A stretch of DNA of 64,000 bases from Candidatus Sumerlaeota bacterium (GCA_012513815.1 JAAZBM010000010.1:1-64000), one strand, 5' to 3'; positions 53,452-61,757 are shown, counted from the first letter of the stretch. Made by a program: numbers and translations. Notes: generated by a model not told the origin, from the sequence alone.

Positions 53452-54225
53452 ATGAACACCGAAGAATACTACAAAATGCACCGAATGGAAGACCGGATGT
53501 GGTGGTTTAGGGGACGAAGAAAAATCGTCCTCGGGCAATTGCGTTACCTGCTCGGCACCCCAACCGGCCAGCAAAAACCCATTCTCGCTGACATCGGATG
53601 CGGAACCGGCAGACTCATGCCCGAACTCGCGCAAATTGGCACACCCATCGGCATCGACATCGCAACCGTAGCCCTCGGTATTTGCAAACAAAACAACGCC
53701 CAATACATGCGGGTCGCGCGCGCGAACGCCATCCAACTTCCAATACTCGACAACTCAATCGACGCCATCACAGCGCTCGACATACTCGAACACCTCCCCG
53801 ACGACGCCAAAGCGCTCGAAGAATTCCACAGAATCATCAAACCCGGCGGCGGCGCAGTCATCACCGTCCCCGCCCACCCAAACCTATGGGGAATGCACGA
53901 TATCGCCTTGCACCACAAAAGAAGATACAAGACCCAAGAACTCAAAAACAGAATCGCGAACGCGGGCTTCAACATCGAACGCCTGTCATACGCGATGATG
54001 CCCGCATACCCAGCGGCATGGCTCTGGCGCAAACACAAAAACCTGCGCGACACAAATCAGGACGCGCAGAACGCCAAAACAGACGACTTCCTACCACCAA
54101 AATGGATCAACGAAACACTATACCACATGCTCAAAGCCGAAGCGGCATGGCTCACCCGGGGACACACACTCCCATTCGGTCTCAGCATCATCGCGGTCAT
54201 CCGAAAACCAATAGCCCAGAGCTAA
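53452..54225 (+). CDS. Class I SAM-dependent methyltransferase
   Basis: The 257-residue protein has the SAM-binding motif I 'ILADIGCGTGRLMPELAQIG' near residue 45-62, then 'GIDIATVALGICKQ', 'ARANAIQLPILDNSIDAITALDILEHLPDDAKALEEFHRIIKPGGGAVITVPAHPNLWG'. It opens with 'MHRMEDRMWWFRGRRKIV', an opening I have seen in methyltransferases next to GT2 and polyprenyl-glycan genes. The C-terminal 90 residues are specific and include a possible amphipathic helix. The substrate is unknown; a lipid or glycan carrier is possible. No clear ribosome-binding site. A short RyR-like ORF begins 2 bases after its stop. Confidence 0.88.
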   Translation: MNTEEYYKMHRMEDRMWWFRGRRKIVLGQLRYLLGTPTGQQKPILADIGCGTGRLMPELAQIGTPIGIDIATVALGICKQNNAQYMRVARANAIQLPILDNSIDAITALDILEHLPDDAKALEEFHRIIKPGGGAVITVPAHPNLWGMHDIALHHKRRYKTQELKNRIANAGFNIERLSYAMMPAYPAAWLWRKHKNLRDTNQDAQNAKTDDFLPPKWINETLYHMLKAEAAWLTRGHTLPFGLSIIAVIRKPIAQS

Positions 54226-54227
54226 CA

Positions 54228-54323
54228 ATGACTCGCGAACTATACGACGACCCAAACATGGTACCATACAACAAGCTGTCACACGATTTCCGAATTCCTC
54301 CGACCCATCAACTACAAAATTGA
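54228..54323 (+). pseudogene. Short RyR-domain-like ORF, probable remnant
   Basis: The 31-codon frame starts 2 bases after the methyltransferase stop and reads 'MTRELYDDPNMVPYNKLSHDFR' before drifting into 'IPPTHQLQN'. The core 'DDPNMVPYNKLS' matches the opening of the RyR-domain protein 340 bases downstream ('DAPNLVPWEDLS'). It is too short to form a RyR domain, so it is most likely the truncated 5' end of a duplicated gene. A functional micro-ORF is the alternative. Confidence 0.45.
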
Positions 54324-54661
54324 ACCTCTGTAAACAAATGCGAGCTGTTGCAGGAAATCGACCGGCGCCGTGAAATTCTTCCCCACGAACGACGGTTCTT
54401 TTTTGCCATCACGGCCTTTTTTCTTGCAATCTCCCGCAAAACTGTGGTATATAATTATACCAAAGGGAACAACCCTCAACTTGATGATTCCGGAGACGAA
54501 CCCGAACATGATTGTTGCGACGAACAAAACAACGAAACGCATAAATGATAATTGCGATTCAGCTTGTTCTTCGCGAAACAGCGTGCGCAACAACAATCAT
54601 CACAAAACGAAAACAGCAATTTTGTCTCGATTAAATTCTAAGGATAAAGGAGAAACACTCT
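54324..54661. other. Gap before the RyR-domain gene
   Basis: Apart from the promoter-like palindrome at 54446-54461, no supported feature is seen. The minus-strand ORF 54312-54596 (94 codons) has no domain, no ribosome-binding site and overlaps the promoter, so I do not call it. Transcription from the TATAAT box would give an untranslated leader of about 200 bases, long enough for regulatory structure, but no known riboswitch was recognised. Confidence 0.35.
54446..54461 (+). promoter_or_regulatory. TATAAT box inside an inverted repeat
   Basis: GGTATA-TAAT-TATACC is a perfect 6-bp inverted repeat that contains a consensus -10 box at 54450-54455. A TTGCAA upstream is 20 bases away, a poor spacing. 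The repeat could be an operator or incidental. Confidence 0.4.
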
Positions 54662-55144
54662 ATGACTGATTTCGATCATTTAGTTGCCCGCGAAATGCAC
54701 AACGACAACCTTTCGATGCAACTCAGCTTAGGCAAACACATCGGCGACGCGCCAAATCTCGTCCCGTGGGAAGACCTCAGCGAACTCTCAAAGGAAGCTG
54801 TGCTTTGGCGGGCCACATTCGTCCTCACAAAACTCCGCGCAATCGGCTGTGACATCAGACCAGCAAAACCCGAAGAATCGTTTGAGTTTGTGTTTACTGA
54901 TAAAGAAATCGAGAAAATGGCCATCCTCGAGCATGACCACTGGATTGTCAGAAAACTTAAGCTCGGCTTCGTATGGGGCGCAAATCTCGACGGAACGGCC
55001 AAACCGCCGACCCATCCGTTCCTCGTGCCATTCGTGAATCTACCCGAAGAGCAAAAAACACGCGACAGGGACTTCAGCAGAAAAATCCCTCAGCTACTCG
55101 CTCGCATCGGCTATGTCGTCGAACGCAAAACAAACGACGCCTAA
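54662..55144 (+). CDS. RyR-domain protein
   Basis: The 160-residue protein is essentially one RyR domain. It starts near 'LVPWEDLSELSKEAVLWRATFVLTKLRAIGCDI' and continues 'EKMAILEHDHWIVRKLKLGFVWG' and 'HPFLVPFVNLPEEQKTRDRDFSRKIPQLLARIGYVV', matching the pattern of 'EH..W' and 'hp.LvpW..Lpe..k..D'. The domain was named from ryanodine receptors and occurs in many bacterial proteins of unknown role, often with ion-channel or nucleotide-signalling modules. Here it stands alone. AAAGGAG lies 9 bases before the ATG. An apparent remnant of a second copy lies upstream. Confidence 0.85.
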   Translation: MTDFDHLVAREMHNDNLSMQLSLGKHIGDAPNLVPWEDLSELSKEAVLWRATFVLTKLRAIGCDIRPAKPEESFEFVFTDKEIEKMAILEHDHWIVRKLKLGFVWGANLDGTAKPPTHPFLVPFVNLPEEQKTRDRDFSRKIPQLLARIGYVVERKTNDA

Positions 55145-55281
55145 ACAACTCTCGTGACACCGCACTTGTCGAACAACAAGCTAACGGTCAAAATCAACGA
55201 TGATGACCGACCTTTTTAACGTGCCATCAAAATCCAACCCCAACGCTCCGATTTCCCTCAACGCAATCGCGCGCACAACCA

Positions 55282-55287
55282 TATAAT
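55282..55287 (+). promoter_or_regulatory. Probable -10 box for the MFS gene
   Basis: A perfect TATAAT 36 bases before the ATG at 55324. No convincing -35 hexamer is found at 16-18 bases. Confidence 0.4.
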
Positions 55288-55323
55288 ATTGTACCCGAGC
55301 AAAACGAAAGTGAACAAAAAACC

Positions 55324-56526
55324 ATGACTGCCACAAAAGAACAACGCGTAAGCCTGTTCTTGCTTACCATCGTTTACCTCGGATTCATCAGCCTCGGCAT
55401 GCCCGACGGTCTACTCGGCGCGGCATGGCCCAAGATGCGGCAGGACTTCGGCCTATCCCTCAGCGACAACTGGCCGCTGATGGCGCTCACCACAACCGGC
55501 GGAGCCTTCGCCGGATTCATCAGCGGACGGGTTCTGGCCCGCTTCGGCGTCGGCCTCGTACTAGCCGTCAGCGCCCTACTCACAGCCGTCAGCATCCTCG
55601 CGTGGGCATGCGGCAGCACATGGGCGACGCTCGTCATTTTCGCCCTACCCCTTGGCCTCGGTAGCGGCTCCGTTGACAGCGGCATGAACAGCTTCGTCGC
55701 GAAAAATCTCACCGCCAGACACATGAACTGGCTGCACGCGTTCTGGGGCGTCGGCGTTTGCACAGGCACCGGAATCCTCAGCACCATCTTCTTCTGCGGC
55801 GGAATCTGGAGAACGGCATACCTCACCGTCGGAATGCTCCAACTGATTCTCACCATCATATTCTTCACCACGCTCAAGCAATGGCACACCGGCAAACCGG
55901 AACAAACCGACGACAACAACACCGAAAAACAAACGTCACTCTGGCAAACCCTCAAACTCAAAAACGCCCAACAGAGTCTCGCGATGTTCATCCTTTACGC
56001 CGGCATCGAGTGCAACATGGGCGTCTGGTCCGCGAGCCTACTCGTCACCAACAGAGGCTGGTCGCCCGCCACCGCCGGAACAATGCTCACACTCTACTGG
56101 GCATCGCTCACCGTCGGCCGCTTCCTTCTCGGGGCCATTGCCAACCGTCTCGGAAACCAACGCCTCATCTGGGTCGGATGCGTCGGCCTTGCCCTCGGCG
56201 CCACCATCCTACTCATCAGTCGCTTCTTCGCCACACCAACTGACGGCATCCTCGTCGCTGTCGCCATGCTCGTCACGGGCTTCTTCTGCGCGCCCATTTA
56301 CCCCTGCGTCATGCACGACACGCCCAACCGTGTCCCCGAAAATCACGTCAGCAACCTCATTGGAATGCAAGTCAGCACCGCCATCATTGGCATGGCGCTC
56401 ATGCCCATCATCGGCGGATTCATACTCAAACACATCGGCCTCGAATCGCTCGCCCCCATCGTACTCGCGTGCGCCATACTCCTCGCATGCCAGACAATCA
56501 CCCTTCGGCGAAACTGCAAAAACTAA
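55324..56526 (+). CDS. Major facilitator superfamily transporter
   Basis: This 400-residue, roughly 12-helix protein opens 'VSLFLLTIVYLGFISLGMPDGLLGAAWPKM'. It has the loop 2-3 MFS motif as 'GRVLARFGVGLVLAVSAL' and a second-half copy 'GAIANRLGNQRLIWVG'. The 'GMPDGLLGAAWP...FGL' opening is typical of the FucP/YfkF-like sugar and drug exporters of Firmicutes and PVC bacteria. A hydrophilic loop of about 35 residues lies between helices 6 and 7 ('TGKPEQTDDNNTEKQTS'). The substrate is unknown. Its end overlaps the convergent polyferredoxin gene by 4 bases. No Shine-Dalgarno precedes the ATG. Confidence 0.88.
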   Translation: MTATKEQRVSLFLLTIVYLGFISLGMPDGLLGAAWPKMRQDFGLSLSDNWPLMALTTTGGAFAGFISGRVLARFGVGLVLAVSALLTAVSILAWACGSTWATLVIFALPLGLGSGSVDSGMNSFVAKNLTARHMNWLHAFWGVGVCTGTGILSTIFFCGGIWRTAYLTVGMLQLILTIIFFTTLKQWHTGKPEQTDDNNTEKQTSLWQTLKLKNAQQSLAMFILYAGIECNMGVWSASLLVTNRGWSPATAGTMLTLYWASLTVGRFLLGAIANRLGNQRLIWVGCVGLALGATILLISRFFATPTDGILVAVAMLVTGFFCAPIYPCVMHDTPNRVPENHVSNLIGMQVSTAIIGMALMPIIGGFILKHIGLESLAPIVLACAILLACQTITLRRNCKN

Positions 56527-57989
56527 CCAAGCCGACTTTGCTTATCGACGCACCCGACAGTCATCGCCTTCGGCGACACCGGGCAAACATCCTGACAAGC
56601 GCCACAGCCAATACACTTCGATGCTGTAAGGCGGGGAATGCTCAAACCCGTCGGGAATGTCCTTAACTCCAGAGCGCCCGTCGGACAAACCTTCACACAC
56701 AAACCGCATTCCTGCTCATCCTGAACGGTGCGACAATGCTCCGCCGAAAAACTCGCCACACCAATCTGCGTTTTCTGTTTCTCCGCAAGCGACAGCGGCA
56801 ACAGCGCATCCGTCGGGCAAACCTCATTGCAACGGTTGCAATCATAGCGGCAATACCCATGCGACAAATCAATCCGTACACCGCCATCAACCGTATTCCC
56901 CGGAACAATAATCCCACTCGGACAAACGGCAACACACAACTGACAGCTAATACACTTCGCCGAAAAGCGAGACCAAACACCGCCACCGGGAGGCATCATC
57001 AAACACGTCCCCGACGCGGCAGCAGCGCCACCATCAGCAACCGGCGACAAAGCACCGGACGCCGCCTGAACTCCACCCGCCAAGCGCGACAAAGCATAAC
57101 CACCACTAGCGCCTAACGCGAGCGCCGCGACAGCCACAGCGCCATCAACACAAAAAGCGCGACGACTGACATTAACACTCGCGGAATCATCCGCGGACGT
57201 CACCGTTGCTGCGACCAACCGCGAACCACGCCCTAGCGCGACCGCGCCAAAACGACAAACCGCCGTGCAATTCATGCAACGTACACACCGCTCATTGTCA
57301 ATACTCCGGCTCGCGCTGTCAATGCAACCCACCGGGCAGACCGACTGACACAGGCCGCAATCAACACACGCATCCGAAATCGACATACGATAAACGCCAT
57401 GTTTCGCGAACAAACCCAACACCGTCCCGACGGGACAGAGGGTCGTACAAAACACACGCCGCTTCCAAATCACCAACGCGACAATCACCAACAACGGCAA
57501 CAACGCGTCAACCCAAAACGCGACCGGAGCACCCGAGAATCCCTCGCGCGCCCACAGAACAACGGCAGTGACGATACTCCCGAAATTCGAGTACGGCCCC
57601 AGAACAACAAAGCCCAAACTCGACCCGCCCAACAACAAACCAACACACAAAAACGCCACAACATAACGCGTTTTGCGCAGATTTCGATACAGCGAACGCT
57701 TACACCGAAAAACAAATCCTATCAAATCCTGCAAAATGCCAAACGGGCAAAAGACGGAACAATAGAACCGACCAAAGAAATAGGTCAAAATCACCGTCAC
57801 GCCCACAACCGCTAAACCGATACCCGAAAACGCCGTCACCAGTGAAACCAGTGCGCCGCCAAACTGCAAGTGCATTAGCAATTCCGCGAGACGACAGCCC
57901 GAAACAAACGAAAACACTGCGGCGACGAAAAAGATCGCCGCCGCAAATATCCGCAATAAACGCGACCGCGAAGTCAAGCGTTTCATCAC
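56523..57989 (-). CDS. Membrane polyferredoxin (NapH-like membrane domain fused to ferredoxin domains)
   Basis: The 488-residue protein starts with a NapH/MauN-type membrane domain of four to five helices with two CxxxCP motifs, 'FYCSVFCPFGIL' and 'FCTTLCPVGTV'. Ferredoxin pairs follow: 'CVDCGLCQSVCPVGC', 'CVRCMNCTAVC', then after an Ala-rich linker with a hydrophobic helix 'CISCQLCVAVCPSG', 'CNRCNEVCPTD', 'CGLCVKVCPTG' and 'CIGCGACQDVCP'. It should carry several [4Fe-4S] clusters and pass electrons between the quinone pool and a periplasmic partner. The start overlaps the upstream aldo/keto reductase stop by 4 bases, suggesting that reductase is the partner. Confidence 0.9.
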   Translation of the reverse strand: MMKRLTSRSRLLRIFAAAIFFVAAVFSFVSGCRLAELLMHLQFGGALVSLVTAFSGIGLAVVGVTVILTYFFGRFYCSVFCPFGILQDLIGFVFRCKRSLYRNLRKTRYVVAFLCVGLLLGGSSLGFVVLGPYSNFGSIVTAVVLWAREGFSGAPVAFWVDALLPLLVIVALVIWKRRVFCTTLCPVGTVLGLFAKHGVYRMSISDACVDCGLCQSVCPVGCIDSASRSIDNERCVRCMNCTAVCRFGAVALGRGSRLVAATVTSADDSASVNVSRRAFCVDGAVAVAALALGASGGYALSRLAGGVQAASGALSPVADGGAAAASGTCLMMPPGGGVWSRFSAKCISCQLCVAVCPSGIIVPGNTVDGGVRIDLSHGYCRYDCNRCNEVCPTDALLPLSLAEKQKTQIGVASFSAEHCRTVQDEQECGLCVKVCPTGALELRTFPTGLSIPRLTASKCIGCGACQDVCPVSPKAMTVGCVDKQSRLG

Positions 57990-59266
57990 TTCTTGGCAGC
58001 GGTATCAAAAGCCGCAGCGACTTCCTTCATCTTGTCAGCAATCTTGATATGCTGCGGGCACTTATCCTCGCACTTGCGACATGTGATGCAATCCGAAGCC
58101 CTCACACCGGCCTTCTTGGCCTCGCCATCATACTGACGCTGACCACGTTCCTTGCCGCGATTCCCGACCGTATTCAGAGCCGTGAAGAACGACGGAATCG
58201 GAATCCCAACCGGACACGGCAAGCAATAACCACAAGACGTACACGGAACGGCATTCTTACCCAAGAAAGCCTGATGAGCCTTCTCAACCACAGCCAAATC
58301 CTCTTTGCTCAGCATACCAACCGAAGAACGCTCGGCATACAATATATTATCCTGAACATGTTGCATCTCTCCCATGCCGCTCAGCGCAATCGAAATCTCG
58401 GGCATATTCCAAAGATAATCCAACGCCCATTCAACGGGGGTCTTTTGCTTAGGAGCTTCACTGAAGACAGCCGAAACTGCCGTCGGCAAATTCGAAGCCA
58501 ACTGACCGCCACGCAAAGGCTCCATGATGACAACGCCCATGCCCTTCTCAGCCGCGTACTTCACTCCACGCAAACCCGCTTGATAATTCTCATCAAGATA
58601 GTTCAACTGAATCTGACAAAAATCCCATTTCCCATAATCATCAACAATTTCTTTGAACGCGTCAAAACTGTCATGAATCGAGAAACCAAGGAAACGGATT
58701 TTGCCTGCTTTGCGAGCAGCCTCCAACTTATCCATAATCTTCCAAGGAACCGCCTGATTCTTCCAAATCCCCGCATTCAGCGAATGCAACAAATACATAT
58801 CGATATGATCCGTCTGCAAACGCTTCAACTGCTCATCCAGAACCTTATCAAAATGGCTCGGGTTCTTAGCCCCCCAGAAAGGATACTTCGTCGCGATATT
58901 CACCTTATCACGATAACCGCTTTTTTTCAGCGCCAAACCTGTCGCGACTTCGCTCTCACCTTTGTGATAAACGTAAGCAGTATCAATATAATTCAATCCG
59001 TGCTCAATCGCGTACTTCAACATACGCTCAACCTCACCCTGATTGATTTTTCCATCAGTAGTCGGTAACCGCATCATCCCAAAACCAAGCGGAGAAACAC
59101 TCACGCCGGTTTTCCCAAATTTCCGCAAGGGCATACTCGAAACACCAACGTCAGCCTTTCCGGTCAACGCTGCACTCGTCTCGTCGGCGGCAAGGCTAAA
59201 ACGACTCAACAAAAGGCCACCGGCAGCCGTCAAAGCAGCCGTCTTGATAAAATCACGTCTATTCAT
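57986..59266 (-). CDS. Tat-exported aldo/keto reductase with C-terminal ferredoxin domain
   Basis: The 426-residue protein opens with a twin-arginine signal 'MNRRDFIKTAALTAAGGLLLSRF'. The AKR barrel follows with 'GVSVSPLGFGMMRLP', 'YIDTAYVYHKGESEVATGLAL' (Asp, Tyr), 'IATKYPF' (Lys), 'DMYLLHSLN' (His) and 'RFLGFSIHDS'. The C-terminal 90 residues have 'PCTSCGYCLPCPVGI' and 'CITCRKCEDKCP', ligands for two [4Fe-4S] clusters. This AKR-ferredoxin fusion is known in anaerobes; Tat export is less usual and implies cofactor loading before export. It is translationally coupled to the membrane polyferredoxin. An inverted repeat (59291-59305) lies in its promoter region. Substrate unknown. Confidence 0.9.
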   Translation of the reverse strand: MNRRDFIKTAALTAAGGLLLSRFSLAADETSAALTGKADVGVSSMPLRKFGKTGVSVSPLGFGMMRLPTTDGKINQGEVERMLKYAIEHGLNYIDTAYVYHKGESEVATGLALKKSGYRDKVNIATKYPFWGAKNPSHFDKVLDEQLKRLQTDHIDMYLLHSLNAGIWKNQAVPWKIMDKLEAARKAGKIRFLGFSIHDSFDAFKEIVDDYGKWDFCQIQLNYLDENYQAGLRGVKYAAEKGMGVVIMEPLRGGQLASNLPTAVSAVFSEAPKQKTPVEWALDYLWNMPEISIALSGMGEMQHVQDNILYAERSSVGMLSKEDLAVVEKAHQAFLGKNAVPCTSCGYCLPCPVGIPIPSFFTALNTVGNRGKERGQRQYDGEAKKAGVRASDCITCRKCEDKCPQHIKIADKMKEVAAAFDTAAKK

Positions 59267-59290
59267 GAAATAAATCCCTTTCTACATGAA

Positions 59291-59305
59291 GTAATATAGT
59301 ATTAC
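59291..59305. promoter_or_regulatory. Inverted repeat upstream of the aldo/keto reductase gene
   Basis: GTAATA-TAG-TATTAC is a perfect 6-bp inverted repeat 25 bases upstream of the start codon. Its position fits an operator overlapping the promoter; no regulator gene is adjacent. Confidence 0.35.
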
Positions 59306-59423
59306 AATCTCAAAAGAATCGTGAATCACACAGAACCAACCTAATTCGCTGAACAACAATAAAAACATCAACACATCCAAACATGATTCATTGACTTGAA
59401 CAAATGGTACAATAAAAGATAAA

Positions 59424-60323
59424 ATGAAAACTTTTCTCTCAGGAATCATTCGCCTTGCGCGACCCAAACAATGTTCAAAAAACCTGTTAGTTTTTTGCGG
59501 TATCTTGCTGACACCAATCATCACGCTCAGCATGCTCAAAGCCGAATTCCTGACATTCATCGCCTTTAGCCTCACATCAATGTCCGTCTACATGCTCAAC
59601 GACATCATCGACCTCAAAAACGACCGACAGCACCCACGCAAACAATTCCGCCCGCTACCGCAAGGCATCGTCACCGTACCCCAAGCAGCAGCGACATCAG
59701 CCCTCTGCCTCATCCTCGGAATCACCATTGCGGCAGCCGTCTCAAAAATCGTATTAGCTGTCATTGCATGCTACTACATCATGACAACCGCCTACACGAT
59801 TTGCCTCAAGCATCAAGTCATTGTTGATGTCATGTGCGTCGCCGCCGGATTCGTACTTCGAGCCGTCGCAGGCATCACCGCCGCCGTCACACCACAAAAC
59901 CAAGACAAACCAATCGTCACATCATGGTTCCTCGCTTGCATATTCTTCCTTGCACTCTTCCTTGTCCTCTGCAAAAGAAGACACGAGCGAGCGCTCCTCG
60001 AGGACACCGCCGGGAACCACAGACCCGTACTCGACAAATACACCATTCCACTATTAGACCAGATGGTCTCCGTCGCGACATCATCAGCCATCATATGCTA
60101 CTCACTCTACGTCATACTCGGCGTCAAAGAAAGCAGCCTCCACTTCCGCCACCCGCAATGGCTTGTCCTGACCATCCCCATTGTTGCCTACACCATTCTC
60201 CGATACCTCTATGTTGTGTACGGCAAAAAAGAAGGCGGAACACCCGAAGACATTCTCATCAAAGACCACGGGATGCAGCTCTCAATATTACTCTTTATCG
60301 CGGTGATTTTCGCCCTCAAATAG
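59424..60323 (+). CDS. UbiA-family prenyltransferase, decaprenyl-phosphate phosphoribosyltransferase-like
   Basis: The 299-residue polytopic protein begins 'IIRLARPKQCSKNLLVFCGILLTP', the opening typical of decaprenyl-phosphate phosphoribosyltransferase (DPPR synthase, UbiA superfamily). The first Asp-rich motif is 'YMLNDIIDLKNDRQHP' (NDxxDxxxD), and the second region includes 'FLVLCKRRHE' and 'YVVYGKKEGGTPEDILIKD'. DPPR synthase attaches phosphoribose to a polyprenyl phosphate, leading to decaprenyl-phosphoryl-arabinose in actinobacteria; in Gram-negative bacteria it feeds other pentose-containing glycans. The partner DprE1/E2 genes are absent here. No Shine-Dalgarno precedes the ATG; a TACAAT hexamer ends 10 bases before it. 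The 3' end overlaps the convergent ABC gene by 8 bases. Confidence 0.88.
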   Translation: MKTFLSGIIRLARPKQCSKNLLVFCGILLTPIITLSMLKAEFLTFIAFSLTSMSVYMLNDIIDLKNDRQHPRKQFRPLPQGIVTVPQAAATSALCLILGITIAAAVSKIVLAVIACYYIMTTAYTICLKHQVIVDVMCVAAGFVLRAVAGITAAVTPQNQDKPIVTSWFLACIFFLALFLVLCKRRHERALLEDTAGNHRPVLDKYTIPLLDQMVSVATSSAIICYSLYVILGVKESSLHFRHPQWLVLTIPIVAYTILRYLYVVYGKKEGGTPEDILIKDHGMQLSILLFIAVIFALK

Positions 60324-60954
60324 CGGCGCCATCCGCGCCCAGCGCCATGGAGCGAGTCGTGAATCCCGACAATTCCTCCGGATAATGCGTCACACAAATA
60401 ACCGTCATCCCCGCATCACGACCATGACGCGCCACCAAGTCAAGCATCTTGCTACGCCCCGCAGCATCAAGCGACGAAAATGGCTCATCGAGCAACAACA
60501 ACTTCGGACCAATCCCGAGCGCCCGAATGAGATTCACGCGTTGCGCCATACCACCCGAAAGCGTAAGCGGCCACTGTGCCGCGGAATCCTTCAACCCCGC
60601 CTCATCCAACAAACCTTCCGTGCGTGCCCGAGCCTCAGCCGCATCGACACCCGCCGCAAGCATCGGGAGCATCACATTCTCCGACACACGGCACCACGGC
60701 AACAGCCGCGGCTCCTGAAAAACATATCCAGTGACAAGACCCGCCGAGCGATCCACACTCCCACCGGCCGCAGTCAGCAGCCCCGCGCACAGCCGCAAAA
60801 ATGTCGTCTTTCCACTACCGCTCTCGCCGGTCACCACAACAAAATCGCCCGCGAAAAAATCCCCACTAAACGGCCCGACAGTTTTCCCCTGTCCAAACCG
60901 AACCGAAGCGTCACGCAAAGACAAAACAGCATTAGCACCCGAAGCTCCAATCAT
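60316..60954 (-). CDS. ABC importer ATPase (SsuB/TauB/NrtD type)
   Basis: The protein (212 residues from the ATG at 60954) has Walker A 'GESGSGKTTFLRLCAGLL', Q-loop 'VFQEPRLLPW', signature 'LSGGMAQRVNLIRAL', Walker B 'LLLLDEPFSSLD' and 'ICVTHYPEE'. These are the marks of nitrate/sulfonate/taurine-type importers. The track start at 60969 lies inside the permease; the ATG at 60954 overlaps the permease stop as ATGA and has GGAG 9 bases upstream. The C-terminus is short ('ALGADGAAI'). With the adjacent permease it forms the membrane core of an importer; no substrate-binding protein gene is adjacent, so the substrate stays open. Confidence 0.9.
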   Translation of the reverse strand: MIGASGANAVLSLRDASVRFGQGKTVGPFSGDFFAGDFVVVTGESGSGKTTFLRLCAGLLTAAGGSVDRSAGLVTGYVFQEPRLLPWCRVSENVMLPMLAAGVDAAEARARTEGLLDEAGLKDSAAQWPLTLSGGMAQRVNLIRALGIGPKLLLLDEPFSSLDAAGRSKMLDLVARHGRDAGMTVICVTHYPEELSGFTTRSMALGADGAAI

Positions 60955-61733
60955 TTTGCCTTGCTCCATTTCTCACTGCGGCGCTGCATCGGCCCCAGCA
61001 ATAAAGACTCAAGAAGCCCCACCAACAACACCGCAATCAAAATCCAAGCGAACAGCGTCGGCAGCTCAAGCGTCGAATTCGCGAGACTAATCGCCGCCCC
61101 CATGCCGTTATTCGACCCGATGACCTCCGCAAGCAACGTCACACGAACAGCGTTACAAACAACCTGCACCGCCGCCGCGCTCAGCGGCACCGTCAGCGCT
61201 GGAATATAAACACGACGAACACGCATCGACAACGAAAAACGATAAAGCGTCGCCATCTCAAGCAAACGGTCATCGACCAAATCAAAACCCTTAATCGTAT
61301 TCACATAAACAATCGGCGCAAGCATCACGGACGCGAAACACACAACCAAACCACTGCCGACGCCAAGCCACAACATCGCGATCACCACAACTGTAATCGG
61401 CGGAATACTCATCGACACCCAACGCAACGGCTCCAGAAACCAACGCAAATCCTGACTCAAACCGGCCGCGATTCCCAACAGCAACCCGACTGCGCCACCC
61501 GCGAAAATCGCAGCGCCGACACGCAAAAGTGTGACACCAAACGTCTGCCATCCGATAACGCTCGTCAACAAACCAAACAGCGTGGACAAAGTCTCAAATG
61601 GTGACGGCAAAACCAACTTCCCCGCATAAATACGAGCAAGCACGTACCACACGAACACCAGAAAAACACCACCCAAAAACGTCAGCAATAACCGCCGAAA
61701 CGAAGGACACCGAGAACATTTCCAAATAATCAT
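60951..61733 (-). CDS. ABC importer permease (SsuC/TauC type)
   Basis: The 260-residue protein has about six hydrophobic helices and the BPD_transp-1 marks 'LVLPSPFETLSTLFGLL', 'LLLGIAAGLSQDLRWFLEPLRWVSMSIPPITVVVIAMLWLGVG' and the EAA loop 'LLEMATLYRFSLSMRVRRVYIPAL'. It pairs with the ATPase gene that overlaps its end. It resembles permeases for sulfonates, nitrate, thiamine precursors or riboflavin; the substrate cannot be inferred. The gene starts 24 bases after the stop of the antiporter gene, so the three probably share a transcript. Confidence 0.9.
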   Translation of the reverse strand: MIIWKCSRCPSFRRLLLTFLGGVFLVFVWYVLARIYAGKLVLPSPFETLSTLFGLLTSVIGWQTFGVTLLRVGAAIFAGGAVGLLLGIAAGLSQDLRWFLEPLRWVSMSIPPITVVVIAMLWLGVGSGLVVCFASVMLAPIVYVNTIKGFDLVDDRLLEMATLYRFSLSMRVRRVYIPALTVPLSAAAVQVVCNAVRVTLLAEVIGSNNGMGAAISLANSTLELPTLFAWILIAVLLVGLLESLLLGPMQRRSEKWSKAK

Positions 61734-61757
61734 CGCAACCTCGCTGACTTTAAAAAA

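Noticed and set aside
54312-54596. 94-codon minus ORF in the gap before the RyR gene
   Set aside because: No domain, no ribosome-binding site, atypical start, and it covers the promoter of the downstream gene.
55199-55285. 28-codon ORF (MMTDLFNVPSK...) between the RyR and MFS genes
   Set aside because: Reads like native codon use but matches no family, lacks a ribosome-binding site and ends in the probable -10 box of the MFS gene; too weak to call.
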